From Microdochium bolleyi (Eukaryota; Ascomycota; Sordariomycetes; Xylariales; Microdochiaceae), in contig KQ964267.1 in the NCBI GenBank assembly GCA_001566295.1, positions 70,096-134,095 on the forward strand: 64,000 bases of DNA, written 5' to 3'. The translations under genes and the position numbers were made by a program. The notes beneath the pieces are model-generated. The model worked only from the letters and a program-made list of their open reading frames with translations. It was not told the origin of the DNA and made no database searches. Positions 19,605 to 30,983 of the stretch are shown piece after piece (positions within the stretch are counted from its first letter, which is position 1; every line of letters starts with the position of its first letter).

Positions 19605-22600
19605 TGGGATCTCCCCCCTTGCTGGTTACCGCTTTTTCTCCGGATCCTCCCCGGCGGCACGGCACGGATGCGAGACATGCCACTGGCTGCGAGACACGGC
19701 ACCCATGATCGACGTGATCACAATGCAGTTAGCGTGAGACACGGGCTTGATATGATCATAGAGTAACGCAATGGCGTGCCCTGCCTAACTCGTTCGGGAC
19801 CCGATCCACAGCCAGCGCGGCTGGACAACTTCGTCGGCCACTTTCTTCACGACACATTCGGATCCAGCAAAACAAGCCGAACAATAGCGGAAGCCAGACA
19901 TTGTCTCAGACGAAGCCCAGGCGAGACTTCCTCACCGCCGCGCCAGGGACAGCTGGCTAACTCCCTTAAGTAGCAGCCCTCGCTTTGCAGTCTGTTTCAA
20001 CAGCACGAGGATGACCGAGACTGCACGAGAGTGCACTTCGTCTTGACCAGTCCGTACACCAATAAGGAAACTTGAAATACTGATATACTAGTCACTGGAT
20101 GTCATTGTTGCGTCAGCATCGCGACGGGAAGTGTAGGCCAACTTCGCTGGTTCAAACAAAGTCGACCGGGACCGGTATCGCAGGCGAGTGGTCTGGGGTG
20201 GTGTGCTTAGCACCTAGAGGTACTGGATGTCAAGAGTTTCGAGCGTAACGAGTGACTTGGCTAGCGTGTTGCGCACACAAATCTTCCATCCGTCGTCGGT
20301 AGCCAATGCGGCTCCATCGCCGCCGTTGTCCTCATCACAGAGTGAATCTCCCTTGTCGCGAGCCCATGCGCCCTCATACATGACAATACCACTCATCACA
20401 CTCGCTGCGTCGATCATAGGCAGCAATCCCCCGTCAGGGCCAGCAATAGAGTGCGCAGTGGTGGTGTATACCTGATGGACAAGGCTGCCTTAACCTGACG
20501 ACCGCTTTCCCCTTCCCCATGGCTGGTCGCCGCGGGCGTCGCATCATCGTGCCGGCACAGCTGCACCACGGTTGTATTGCCGTGGTGTTCTTTACTCTCA
20601 CGATGTCGAGGTATTCCTTGCATTGGGCCTCCTAAGTCTATTCAGAGCAACAGATTCACCGTAAGAAGCCTCGACATGGTGGCTGGCGCGGAGTGTAAGC
20701 CCGACATCCACCGACAACATAGCGATAGCGAAGTTCGCGATCCTGCTCAACTTTGGGACAGCCTGTATGCTCTCACGGATAGTTTAGACCTCACAAGCTT
20801 TGGATGCTATCTGTGGCTGGGATCCATGTTATCTTCCGCATCGACCACAAGGGCATGGCATGGCATGGCATGAGAAGACGAGCTGCGCCGCTCCAGCGAG
20901 CTCCACTGCACTTGAAGGACTCGGCATGTTGATACTGCTAGCAGGGCTGGGTGCAATCACCTTGCCGTCTTTCCATAGGCGGCCTGTGTTCGATGGATGC
21001 GTATTTTGCAAATTGCGCAGACACCGACACGTTGGGGCTTCCAAGTTTGCCGGCCACAATGCACTGGTCCCTCGTTGTCGGACTTTCTTTATCCCCGGAT
21101 TGCTGTAACGCAGGGCCCCAGGCAGGCTGTCTCGGCTGTCAGGTAGACCCTTGTTTTGGTGCGCGAGGTGAGGCATTATCCGTGACCATAGCCCATGCCC
21201 ACTTGCATGCGGGCGTGCCAACCACACTCCTCCCGCCCGAGGGCAGTTGTGTGCAACAAACTCCAAGTCGTGCTACCGACCATCGCACTGGGCATTGATT
21301 GTGATGTGCCCAGTCTGCCGGGTTACCTGTCAAACTGAGTCCGCTTGGCCGGTGGACTGGAGAGCGCGGACCAGCAATCGGCTTGAGCCCGGAGCGCAGG
21401 TGGATGGTATCCGCTGGTAGCGGAACAGTCTCCGCAGACAGCACTCCGCAGCTCCAGTAGTCTAAACGTCGTCTGAAGATTGAGATTGAGCACTGACAAC
21501 GGGAATCGCACCGAGGATCGCTCCTCTTCGTTGTGGGCCGGCCCGGACACCCCCTGCACGGAGTTGTCGGGGCTGGGAGATTGCATTGTGAGGATGCATG
21601 AGATGCCCAAATTATGCTGACCAACGCGTCACAAAGCAGCACAGCTGCACAGCCACGACACATGGGCTCAAATAGACCATTGACCACAAGATTGATGTCG
21701 AGTCAGTCCTCGGCATGGTAGCAATCGACACTGACAGCGCCGGCGCCAAGGCCAATAGTCCCAACCGCCTGCAGAACCTTTCGGGCCGTTGACTGCCTTG
21801 GGAACCATCTCCCCTGTGGCAGCTGTCTGGGGGCCACGAGACTTGGACGAGACGAGCGATTGCGCCGTTGCAGAGCGGGGACTGGCGACGCAGCCGCGCG
21901 TGCGGAGGCGAGCGCCACAAAGACGGCAGTCTCCACGTGTCCAGCCAGTGGTCCAGTGTCGGGTCCAGTCGCTCGCTGTCTTCCACCTGATCTTTCTCGT
22001 ACCTGACAGGCGAGCGACTGCAACGCCGACGAGACCCTGGAGGCTGACAAGGAGCAGCCCTGGAGGCAGCCTCCTGCTTCTGGCGAGTGCCGGGATGTCT
22101 CAGGCCAGCCAGGTCCCGAACAGGGGCCCAAACAGGGGCCCGAACAGGGGACTCGATCAGCTGGACGACATCCTGGGCATGCCACGCACTCTCGCCAGTG
22201 GCTGCCGGCCCTCGTGCGCATACATCCACCGCAGATTGTGCAGCATTCTGGAGAGTTCTTCATGCCAAGGCAGCAGGGGGTATGCTCGTCCATCATAGCA
22301 GGGACCCTGCCCGATGTCGCCGATTCCGGGGTAGACGTCTATCATGGCGCTTCCACACTTGACTGACAGTGGAAGGTGGACTGCTCGACCCCCTGGCCGC
22401 GTCAACTTGGCTTTGACCCTGGCGAGTTCACCGAGTTGCGGCTCACGAAGATCATAAATTGGCTCGTCTGTCGCGATCCCTTCTGCGTGGTCGCCCTCTT
22501 CCGTTCCTCATCCAGTTCAACCGAACTTGACTCCTGGCCCAGCCCTCTTCCGCTAGACCTCCCAGTCTCTACATCATACAACGCCTCTGTCTTCCTTACG

Positions 22601-22647
22601 GAACAAGCTCCTACATTCTTTATCACAACCACAGACCCATCGTCAAC
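19605..22647. other. 3-kb gene-poor region
   Basis: No reading frame is convincing on either strand. The best fragment is on the minus strand at 20214-20471, about 85 codons ending ...VTLETLDIQYL with a GWKICVRNT word that resembles small secreted fungal proteins; it lacks a start codon or an identifiable first exon. A GGCAT pentanucleotide is repeated four times near 20852-20872. The last 150 bp before 22648 are the CT-rich leader of the cutinase gene. Confidence 0.4.
22112..22150. repeat. 12-bp tandem repeat, three copies
   Basis: The unit RCCCRAACAGGG occurs as GTCCCGAACAGGG-type, GCCCAAACAGGG and GCCCGAACAGGG directly in tandem, with a decayed fourth unit starting GACTCG. It lies 500 bp upstream of the cutinase gene. 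Confidence 0.75.
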
Positions 22648-23377
22648 ATGAAGTTCTCCACTGCCACCATCGCCCTCCTGGCCGCCGCTGTGTCCGCCGC
22701 TCCCGTCGACAAGCGCGCCACCGGTAGCACCATCAGCGAGCTCGACGAGGGCGGCTGCCGTCCTTACATCTTCTTCCACGCCCGCGGCACCGGCCAGGCC
22801 GGCAATGTCGTACGTTTTCGTCCCACGTCTTCTTTTCGAGGCCGCCCCCATCTCTTTGTCTCCACCTGCTGACGAGGTCCTTCCTTCTTTCCCCCACGTC
22901 TAGGGTCAAGACCCCGGCCCGCAAGCCATCGACGCCGTCAAGGCGGCCCTCGGCGACGCCAACGTTGCCGGCCAGGGCGTGCCCTATCCGGCCTCCCTCC
23001 TGGGCAACCTGGCCTCCGGCGGCGTGCCGTCCAAGGACGCCAAGGCCTTCGCCGCGCAGATCACGGCCGCGACGACCCAGTGCCCGGACTCCAAGATCTT
23101 CCTGGGCGGCTACTCGCAGGGCGCGGCCCTGATCCACCGCGCCGTTGAGCAGCTCTCGGCCGCCGCGCGCGCCCAGATCGCCGCCGCCGTCACCTGGGGC
23201 GACTCCCAGAACAAGCAGGACGGCGGCAAGATCCCGACCCTCGACCCCAGCAGGACCCTCATCATCTGCCGCAGCGGCGACCTCATCTGCCAGGGCACCA
23301 TCTTCATCACCTCGGCGCACCAGGACTACTCGCCGCTCGCGGGCCAGGGTGCCGCCTTTATGGTCAGCAAGGCCTGA
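22648..23377 (+). CDS. cutinase / acetylxylan-esterase family serine esterase
   Basis: Two exons, 22648-22809 and 22904-23377, give 211 residues. The 94-nt intron (GTACGT donor, TCTAG acceptor) is phase 0 and joins AGNV to GQDPGPQ. Residues 1-18 are a signal peptide (MKFSTATIALLAAAVSAA), followed by a short pro-segment ending in DKR, a likely Kex2-type site. The nucleophile serine is in GGYSQGA, the acid lies in CRSGDLIC, and the histidine is in SAHQDYS. Four cysteines are placed to form the two family disulfides. FHARGTGQ replaces the usual ARGSTE-like oxyanion word. Secreted members hydrolyse cutin or other carboxylic esters. Complete and apparently functional. Confidence 0.92.
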
Positions 23378-24035
23378 GTAAGCGGGGCTAGCCGGTTGCA
23401 AAGAGTCGAGGACTCACCGATGATGGAATTAATGAATTGATGTAGCGATCAAATATCTAATGTTTATTTATGAGACTAAGAAGAATACCAAATTATTCAA
23501 GCAAAGTGACGATAGCCAAGCTTCGAAGTACCACTTGGTGTTAGTTTAAACTGGCGAGTTTATGCCACGACAGAGAAAACGTTAGCTCGTGAGATATCGC
23601 TGTGACGATGATTGTTTGCACGCCGACCTCGAGATGACAAAAAGAAGAAAAACCACTGGGAACTCCTTTCAGGAAATGAGTGTGCACGCTCCATGCTTCA
23701 TATCAGAACATCGGGTCTTTCTCCAAGGGGCCAGCCTGACTCCTGCTGCCAGCGGAATGGGTTCATCGATTCGTGGTGAAAGCTATCATGACTGGGTAGA
23801 AATTGAAAGCAGGATTCGGTGCAGTTGTCATGAATATACTAGCGAAGCGCAATGTACTCCCTCGACAAACTTGGTGACATTATCCTAAGGCCATTCTTTC
23901 TCTGTATTTGTCTACTTTACTTCTAGGCTCATCTTTCCCCGTGCTCTAAACCTGCTCCCTGCCCAAAGGGACAGCCTCGTCCGCCGCCATGATGCTCCTG
24001 TCTCACGGCAGCGGTCCAAACTGCCACTACTCTCG
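23378..24035. other. intergenic region, no gene seen
   Basis: Mixed composition with an AT-richer part just after the cutinase stop (23420-23500). A 99-codon plus-strand frame (23589-23888) lacks domain character. Confidence 0.45.

Positions 24036-24088
<53 letters not shown>
24036..24088. repeat. poly-C homopolymer, 53 bp
   Basis: An uninterrupted run of C from 24036 to 24088. It lies immediately beyond the 3' end of the minus-strand ORF that stops at 24111. The true length is likely uncertain because sequencing of such runs is error-prone. Confidence 0.9.
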
Positions 24089-24089
<1 letters not shown>

Positions 24090-24110
24090 ACAGGGACGAT
24101 GCCGCTCCAC

Positions 24111-24764
24111 CTATATGGGAATGAACTCTACGCGAATCAGCCTCCCCGGGCTCGCGTCCGACATGATGTCGAACGTATGCGCCCGCGACGGGTCCGACAC
24201 CAGCCTCGACCCGACCATGCGGGTGAGGTGGTCCGGGTCCAGGCCGTGGAACACACCGCACGACACCCTGCCCTCGCGGACAAAGGTGTTCACGTTGGCC
24301 GGGTCGTGCGCGGCGGTGACGGTCGCGGCGGAGAGGCGGTATCTCTGGGTGTACCGGGCCGGGTGGGGTTCAGGGTCGGGATCGTCGGGCCCGCCGCCGC
24401 GGATGGCGTCGGTTGCGTCGCTGGTGGTGGCGATGATGGTGGTGATCGCGGTTGCGGGAGTGGTGGCGGGCTGAGGAGGGCGGTGATGGCTGTGCTCTTC
24501 ATGGCGATGTCGGGCAGAGTGACGCCGTGTGATTCTCTGGAAGGTGCGCCTGGCAAGGTTGAGGAGGGTACTACGACGACTGGTTCTGGTGGCTTGATCG
24601 TGGCGCGTCATATTGACTGGCGAAGTGGTCGCTGGCGAGCTTTTGTGGTGCTGTGTGGTGAGTGTCTTTGTGGTTGAATGAGTGAATGTTTGAGCGAGCA
24701 TTGTAGGAAAGACGATGAGGGTGGATGTGGTGTCGTGGCACAGAGAGGTCAAGCATACACTCAA
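24111..24764 (-). CDS. hypothetical protein, His/Thr/Arg-rich N terminus
   Basis: One open frame of 217 codons; an internal ATG at 24611 would give 166. The N-terminal half is low complexity (His, Thr, Arg, Pro). The last about 80 residues look globular, with RYRLSAATVTAAHDPANVNT, VSCGVFHGLDPDHLTRM and FDIMSDASPGRL. I recognise no family. The C-terminal part suggests a real small fungal protein, but GC-rich chance frames are common here, so support is moderate at best. Confidence 0.4.
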   Translation of the reverse strand: MSVCLTSLCHDTTSTLIVFPTMLAQTFTHSTTKTLTTQHHKSSPATTSPVNMTRHDQATRTSRRSTLLNLARRTFQRITRRHSARHRHEEHSHHRPPQPATTPATAITTIIATTSDATDAIRGGGPDDPDPEPHPARYTQRYRLSAATVTAAHDPANVNTFVREGRVSCGVFHGLDPDHLTRMVGSRLVSDPSRAHTFDIMSDASPGRLIRVEFIPI

Positions 24765-24917
24765 CTCAGTGAGTGTATCGTGAGGTGCATGTGATGATCG
24801 AGCATCTTATCTCTCCTAAGGCACCAATCTTTCACTCACTTCACTTCTCATCTCTCCAGGGGATTCGCCGTGACCAACACCGACCCGCCAGCCCCTGCGT
24901 GCCCGCAGCCCTCGCCT

Positions 24918-25792
24918 ATGGCCACGCGCGCCGAACTCTTGGCTCTCAGGTCAGAGCTTCGCGCCCTCCGTGAGTAGCAGCGGATAGATCAAGAGCAGGT
25001 CACAGCCCAGCAGGGCTGGATCGAGGACCTCCGGGAGAGGATGGCGACACGGGACGAGGACCAGGTCCAGCTGGAGGAGGATCACGCCTGGTTGCGATCG
25101 GAGCAGGCAAGGCGCAGACTGCGAGCGACCATGCAGCGATCGTCGCGAGAGTTGACGTGCTAGAGAGCGCGTTCGCCAATGTGTCACTCATGCGACAAGA
25201 GATAGCTCAAGGCTTTCAGGAGATTCAACAGGCACTCGTCGCCCTTGGCCAAAGGTCGTCTCAGTCGAGACGTCCAGGCCCATATAGGGAGCCGAGCCCG
25301 GCTGCGCCAACTAGTCCATCGCCAGCCGAGGACGCCAGCGTCGAGAGCCCGAACGAGAGCCCGGTTGAACCCAGGGCCGCACGCCAAAAATGGGGCCAAG
25401 TCGGGGTGCTGTCAGTCACACCGAGAAAGACATGGCAGCGATTTGATCCGGTCGTCCCGCGCAGCCTGGCCCGCAAGATCCCCTCCAACTCGAACGTCGC
25501 GACCGAGGGCCCGGACCTGAATATGCACTTCAGCTCGGTGGAACCCGGGATAGAGCCGCAGGAGCGGTTCGACTGCGCAAGGAGCGGCGGCTATTGGCAG
25601 ACCGCGTCAACACTGCCGCCAATTCCGGCAGGCAGGCACACCGCGAGGCCGTCAACACCGAGTACGAGGATGGGGGGCATCGTGCTACAAGCTGAGCGAC
25701 ATGCGGACCGCCAGTCATGCCGCGAACAATTCCAGACCGAGGACAAGGGCCCGGACGGTCAACCAGCAGGCAACCAGGATCCGAGATGCTGA
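24918..25792 (+). pseudogene. decayed coiled-coil ORF
   Basis: Reading begins with MATRAELLALRSELRALRE, then meets TAG at 24975. The same frame continues with coiled-coil text (WIEDLRERMATRDEDQ, LEEDHAWLRSEQARRR) to a second stop near 25162. Protein-like sequence then resumes in another frame (HAAIVARVDVLESAFANVS, LMRQEIAQGFQEIQQAL) and runs to 25792. One frameshift and at least one nonsense codon therefore break it. Coiled-coil then Pro/Ser-rich layout recalls retroelement gag-like or LINE ORF1 proteins, but no zinc knuckle or polymerase is nearby. The identity stays open. Confidence 0.45.
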
Positions 25793-25964
25793 TGCCGTCC
25801 TGAGCCAGGTCGAGATGCTGGAATTGAACACCAAGACATGAGAGACAAATTACTCAACAACCGGCACTTCTTCGTCGTGTACCTCAATACGAGACTAGGA
25901 GTGTATTTGCGGGCTGATCTTTCTATCTCGCTATCAACGATCAAATCACTGCTGTACCCAAAAG

Positions 25965-28624
25965 CTACTCGATATAAAACGACAGCGCAAACACGACGCA
26001 CGTGTAGAGCGACAGGGTCGAGTACCACACCTCGTGCATCCAGGTGACCCAGCCCGTCTGGATGACCTTGCTGTCCTCGCGCGGGTACGCGACGCCCGTC
26101 TTGTCGTCGCGGACCAGCAACTCCTCGCGGTCCGGGCAGTCGGGCGGGGAGATGGCGTAGCCGATGGGGATCCAGCAGCTGAGGAGGCAGGTGAGCCACA
26201 GGATGGGCGGCCAGCCGGCGTGCGTGAGCACGGCGATGAGCAGGTCCTGAGTGGGCCTCCCCGCGGTCTGCACGACGTTCCAGTACGTCCCGATCGCGAC
26301 GGCGGTGAGGATGAAGGCAATGTACAGCAGGTGCAGGTAGCACTGGCAGTCCCAGATGGTCACCTTGAGGCGCCGCCAGAGCGGCGCGCGGCGGCGCGGG
26401 TCCCGCTCGTCGAGCTCGGCCTTTTGCGAACCGGACGAGGTGAAGACTGCGATCTTGCCGCCGAGCCAGGAGGGGAGGCAGAACGTGCGGACGATGGAGA
26501 TGGATTGGACTGGTTGCGGGCAGTTTGTTAGTGGTGTTGTCGTCAGGACCAGTAAGGGGGAGGAGACTCACAGATTGCCATCCACAGCACGGCCCGGGCC
26601 TCGCGCTGGCCGGTAAAATAGCCGCTGGGCAGGTACGTGATGACCTCGTTGAGGCGGTTGGCGACGTGCGAGGCGAACCAGATGCGGATGAGCCACTTGA
26701 GCTGAGCATAACTGCTGAAGGGGACGAGGTTGCCGCCGGAGACGAGCACGATGGGCGAGGTGAACATGGACGCGACGAGGGCGACGGTCAGCAGCGAGGC
26801 GATGGTGTAGACGAAGCCGCAGAGGCGCTGGTAGAAGGTCATGCGCTTGACGAGAGGGCCCCAGAGGCAGAAGCGCAGCTTCAGGGAGGTCTGGACGGTG
26901 CCGATGGTCTGGAGAGGAAGTGTCAGCTGAGAAAGTTTGATAGTTATGAAGCGGAAAAGGGTACTCACCCAGCGGGTCCTCTGCTTCAGGTGGCTGGACA
27001 GCGAGTCCGGGACGGTGCCATACTGCAACGGCTCGTGGACAAAGGCCGTGTTCCAGCCGCCGCCGAGGAGCATGCTCGACGTGCAGACGTCCTCGGCCAG
27101 GGACCCCGTCGGGAAGCGGCCGATGGACTCGAGAGCAGCCCGGCGCATGATGTACCCGGAGCCCGTACACCACGCCACCCCGAGGCTGTCCTTCATCGGC
27201 TCCGAGACATGCACGAACAGGTCCAGACTCTGGCACAGCGGGTCGTCCTTGGGCACGTTGTAGAAGAGCTGCGGTGGACACGTCATGCAGCACTTTGGGT
27301 CCTGCAGCATGTGCGGGATCAGCGCGCGCAGCCAGTCCCGCTCCGGGATCATGTCGGCGTCGAGCGCGGCGAAGAAGTTGGCCGCGCCTCCCGGAAGCCG
27401 GGCCGTCTCGTCGAGCGCGTAGTTGAGGTTCCCGGCCTTGAAGTGGTGCGGCACGCCCGGGTATTTGGGGCGGGAGCGGTAGTAGAGGTTGTCGAAGAGC
27501 TCGACGGCGGTGCGCTCGGCCTTGTCGCAGAGCGTCTTGGAGTTGCCGTCGTCGCAGATGATGACACGGAACCGGCTGCGGGGGTAGTCGATGTTGCAGG
27601 CGGCCTTGGCCGTGTCGAGGACGAGGTCGTCGTCCTCGCCGCAGCAGGTGATGATGACGTCGACAGAGGGCACCTGGTCGCCGACGATGCGCAGCTTGGG
27701 CCGGCGGCGGGTGCCGATGGCGTGCAGGCCCCAGAGGCGGTGCAGCAGCATGGGGATGAGCACGATGATCTCGATGACGATGAAGGCCCAGGCCATCCAG
27801 TAGACCTGGCCGGCCTGCTTCTCGGCGGCGCGCGTGTACATGATGCGCAGGACAAAGTAGAGGAACTGCACGCCGATGGTGATGATGACGAGGGGTGCGC
27901 TGAGGCGGTACGCCCAGCGCTTCCAGCGGCTCATGAGCTCCATGTCGTCGTGCTTGGCCACGCGCAGGATGCTGTAGTCGTCGTCGCGCTCGCTCATGCC
28001 CTGCCGCACGACCGACTTGCGCCGCCGGGCCTCGAGCTCGGCGTGCGCCGACGGCGACGGGGGCAGCGTGGAAAAGCGCCGGGCGTTGAAGGACGTCCAG
28101 TTGGCGTAGTCGACCGACTGCACGCGCACAATCTCGTTGATGCCGATGCCCAGCGGGTTGTCGCCCTCGCGGTCGTGCAGGATGTCGAGGTGCTGCACCG
28201 CCTGCTGGGCCGCGAACGAGACGCGGCGGCCGGCGTTGGAGGCCTTGCGCGCGGCGGCGACGCTCCATCGCCGGGGCGAGTCCGGGAACATGGGCGTCTT
28301 CGGGGTGGTCGAGTTCTCGGTGATGTATTTCGGGCTGCTCCCGGAGGAATCATCCTCTATCCATGATGGCTGCTTGAAGAGCTATCCGGGAGGTTCAGCA
28401 TAGTCCAGTCACGAGATGTAGGCACCAGAGAGACTCACAACGAGGGGGGCTACCCTCTTCTTTGCTGTACGAGCCGGAGGCGGTGCCTCGACGGGTTCTT
28501 CTTCCGGCAGGATCTCCAGGGGGCACCCGGCAGCAGGGAAGAGCTGGCTGTGCCTCCAGTTTGGCTGGACTGGAGAGTCTGGAAGCTCGAATGTCGAGCT
28601 GAACCGGTTGCTTCGAGGAGACAT
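25965..28624 (-). CDS. processive family-2 glycosyltransferase, cellulose-synthase-like
   Basis: Four exons: 28624-28439, 28381-26969, 26908-26572 and 26509-25965, giving 826 residues. Introns are 57, 60 and 62 nt, all in phase. The 60-nt intron has no stop and is a multiple of three, so an unspliced reading looks open. Two N-terminal membrane helices (about 224-242, 257-278) precede the cytosolic GT-A domain. Catalytic motifs are intact: CDDGN (338-342), DAD (403-405), AED (491-493) and QRTRW (529-533). At least four helices follow. This D,D,D,QxxRW set means a processive enzyme extending a beta-linked polysaccharide across the plasma membrane. Related single GT2 proteins in filamentous fungi affect hyphal surface and virulence; the polymer is not defined by sequence. 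Confidence 0.92.
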
Positions 28625-28704
28625 GTTGGTGGCTGCTATGTGTCACTTCGAGTAGCGTCGGCGCCAGCACTGCCGTGCAAGCCGCGCCTCGCGGAAGACG
28701 GCCA

Positions 28705-28711
28705 GTTTTAT
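28705..28711 (-). promoter_or_regulatory. TATA box of the GT2 gene
   Basis: TATAAAA on the minus strand about 81 bp before the ATG at 28624. Confidence 0.45.
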
Positions 28712-30983
28712 AGATTCGTCCCATCCGCGATGGCCCAGACGCCGAGAGGTTGCGTCATCCGCTTACAGTAAGGCCCGCCGGCCACGGCTGATGTCTAGAG
28801 TTGCGTAGCGGACAAGACAATCACCGCCACGTTCTCTCGGGGTCTGGGTGCCCGTGCCTGCCGATCATCATACGGTACCTCGAAGACGACTGCTCGCATG
28901 ACGCTTACTCGGCCTCCGAGCTGACGTATTGCCGCGCTTGGCAACGGCCGCGTTGTCCAGATGGCCAGATCTGACTCGCGAGCCAGGGCCGGTGCCGCGA
29001 TTTGTCTCAGATGCCAGCAGGGGCCGAGAGATCTAGGCCGTCCCGTCGCTTCTGGAAGCCCCGAAAAGCATGCCGTTTTGGGTTTGGTACAACGCCCCGA
29101 CCCATAAACACAAGCGACTGCCTGCTCTCGGAAAATCTTAAAATCGCATCATGTCGCGGAGAGCGACTGGGCCGGCGGGAAATAGGCTACTGACTGGTAG
29201 GTGCAGCTGTCTCCTGCAGGTACCCCCTTGCGCCTGGACGTCATCAGCCCACGTGCTCTGTAGGGTGCATGCATGTTTCATCTGTCAAGTTGCTAGGATC
29301 CCTGTCTGACTGTTCGGCCGGAGCGTTCTGTTTCACGGTCGTGGCCCCGGACAGAGCTGAGCCCGGATACGCCGCGCCAGTCGGAGGGATACGGGGCGGA
29401 CGGCTTTCGGTCCTGCAGCTGGGCCATGGAAGGAGCACTGAAATGATGCTCTAGGCATCGCAGGAAGATATATCGGTGATGCCACATGCTCGGCGCGGAC
29501 GAGACGGGACGGAAGTCAGCCACGCGCGTGTCCGCGCTGAACCCTGGATGACCCGGCGCAACTCAGTTGGTGCGGTTCTGGCACTGTCTTCCCAAGAAAG
29601 TGGTCATGGTTTTGGCTGATGCCCGAGGCACACTCCGGAGTTTTGACCGGTGTCGAATGAGCTTTTCCATTCGTGTGGGCAGCTACACGTGCAACTAGGC
29701 AGTCATGACTCGATGATGTAGTTTGTTCGTCCGATCTGTGTGAGCTACAGTAACAACTCACTTCTGGACCGGCATCTTGCACAATTCGGGGCAGCAATGG
29801 GCTCGTTCTTCTGTTGCCGCAGCCATTCGGCTGCCGAAGCACTCTTTCGTTCACGTAGGCCACGGCAGTGCCACGGGTCCGTATTCTCCTCAGTTCTGCC
29901 TTGAGTACCGCTCGGGTCAATCGGCACACGTGGAAGCGGGCAGCATGATGCCAGAGGCGCAAATTCTCGCGCCTCGCTACGGCGTTGGCTCCTAGATCAG
30001 GGGCTGACGATAGGCGAGTACAGCCGCAGCCGCAGCCGCGGACAGCGCGCCCGAAGCGAACGAGCAGTGAAACTTTTCAGCCTTCTGCGCCACAAGCTGG
30101 AATGGGCACTATCAAGCCGGCACTAGTTCTTCCAACGCAGGGCGGCTGTGGACTCGGAGAACGATTACTGATACACGAGGCCTCGTGCTATCCTAGCTTC
30201 TTTCGCGCGTGCGTTTGGGATATGCAGAACACGATGCGTTCCGTTGGAGAAGGACGGGTCTGTCGACCGTTGACTGCCGGTGGAATAGTTGTGAAGATGG
30301 TGCAGACTCCGCCACTCACTTTCCCTGTTTCAGAGTCAACTTCCCGATTGGATAGGGTCCCCTTCGATGCATCTCGCCTAGCGGGTCAGCCGCGACCCCA
30401 TGGCGGCATGCGCTGTCGATCAGCGGCGCGAACCTTGCTGATGGACGGACGATTAAGGTTTTCTTACCAAGGGCTTAGGTCTGTGACCAGACATCCGGAG
30501 ATCCCTCCGCCTCCGATGTCTCATGGGTTGATACCCGGAGGAACCACCACATGCAGGTGCTGTCTTACATGACGTCGTGCGCGGAGCTGCCGATTACTAA
30601 AGGTCCCCTGTCGCCATCTGCAAGCGCACGGCCAGTGTCGACCGGTCCAGACGCCGAGCTCTGGGAGCTCACCTTACGTACGTACACGGCAGAGGCTTGG
30701 ACCAACAGTCCCAAAGCTGTTCCCCCTCGGACCGTTGTCGTACGACCGTGAGCGTGGCCACACCGGGGTTGGAGCAACCTCGAAGCCCATCCCTCAAGAC
30801 AGTCCAAGCGTATGGTTGGAGATCCAGTGACGGCCTTGTAGAGCGCCGAGGCTGCTGCTGAAGTGCGCTGAAAATAGAAATGCAGTCCTCCAGGGCAACC
30901 CACATCAGTGTTTGGCCGCATGCTGCCAGGTAACGATTACTGGAATCGGCCGTGTCTTTTGAAAAACTACAAGACCCTACACA
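28712..30983. other. gene-poor region, no gene seen
   Basis: Only overlapping short frames without domain character. This is the shared flank between the GT2 promoter and the 3' end of the F-box-like/ankyrin gene. Confidence 0.45.

Noticed and set aside
20214..20471. Possible last exon of a small secreted protein (GWKICVRNT)
   Set aside because: No start codon, signal peptide or first exon that splices in phase could be found.
21612..22296. Two overlapping minus-strand frames of about 200 codons
   Set aside because: Cys/Arg/Pro/Ser-rich text without domain character, consistent with chance frames in GC-rich DNA.
26568..28268. 566-codon alternative frame on the minus strand
   Set aside because: It overlaps the GT2 exon in another frame and is Arg/His/Ala-rich with no motif.
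26525..28366. 613-codon open frame on the plus strand
   Set aside because: It is the antisense shadow of the GT2 gene; its Arg/Ala/Val/Glu-rich text is typical of complementary GC-rich coding DNA.
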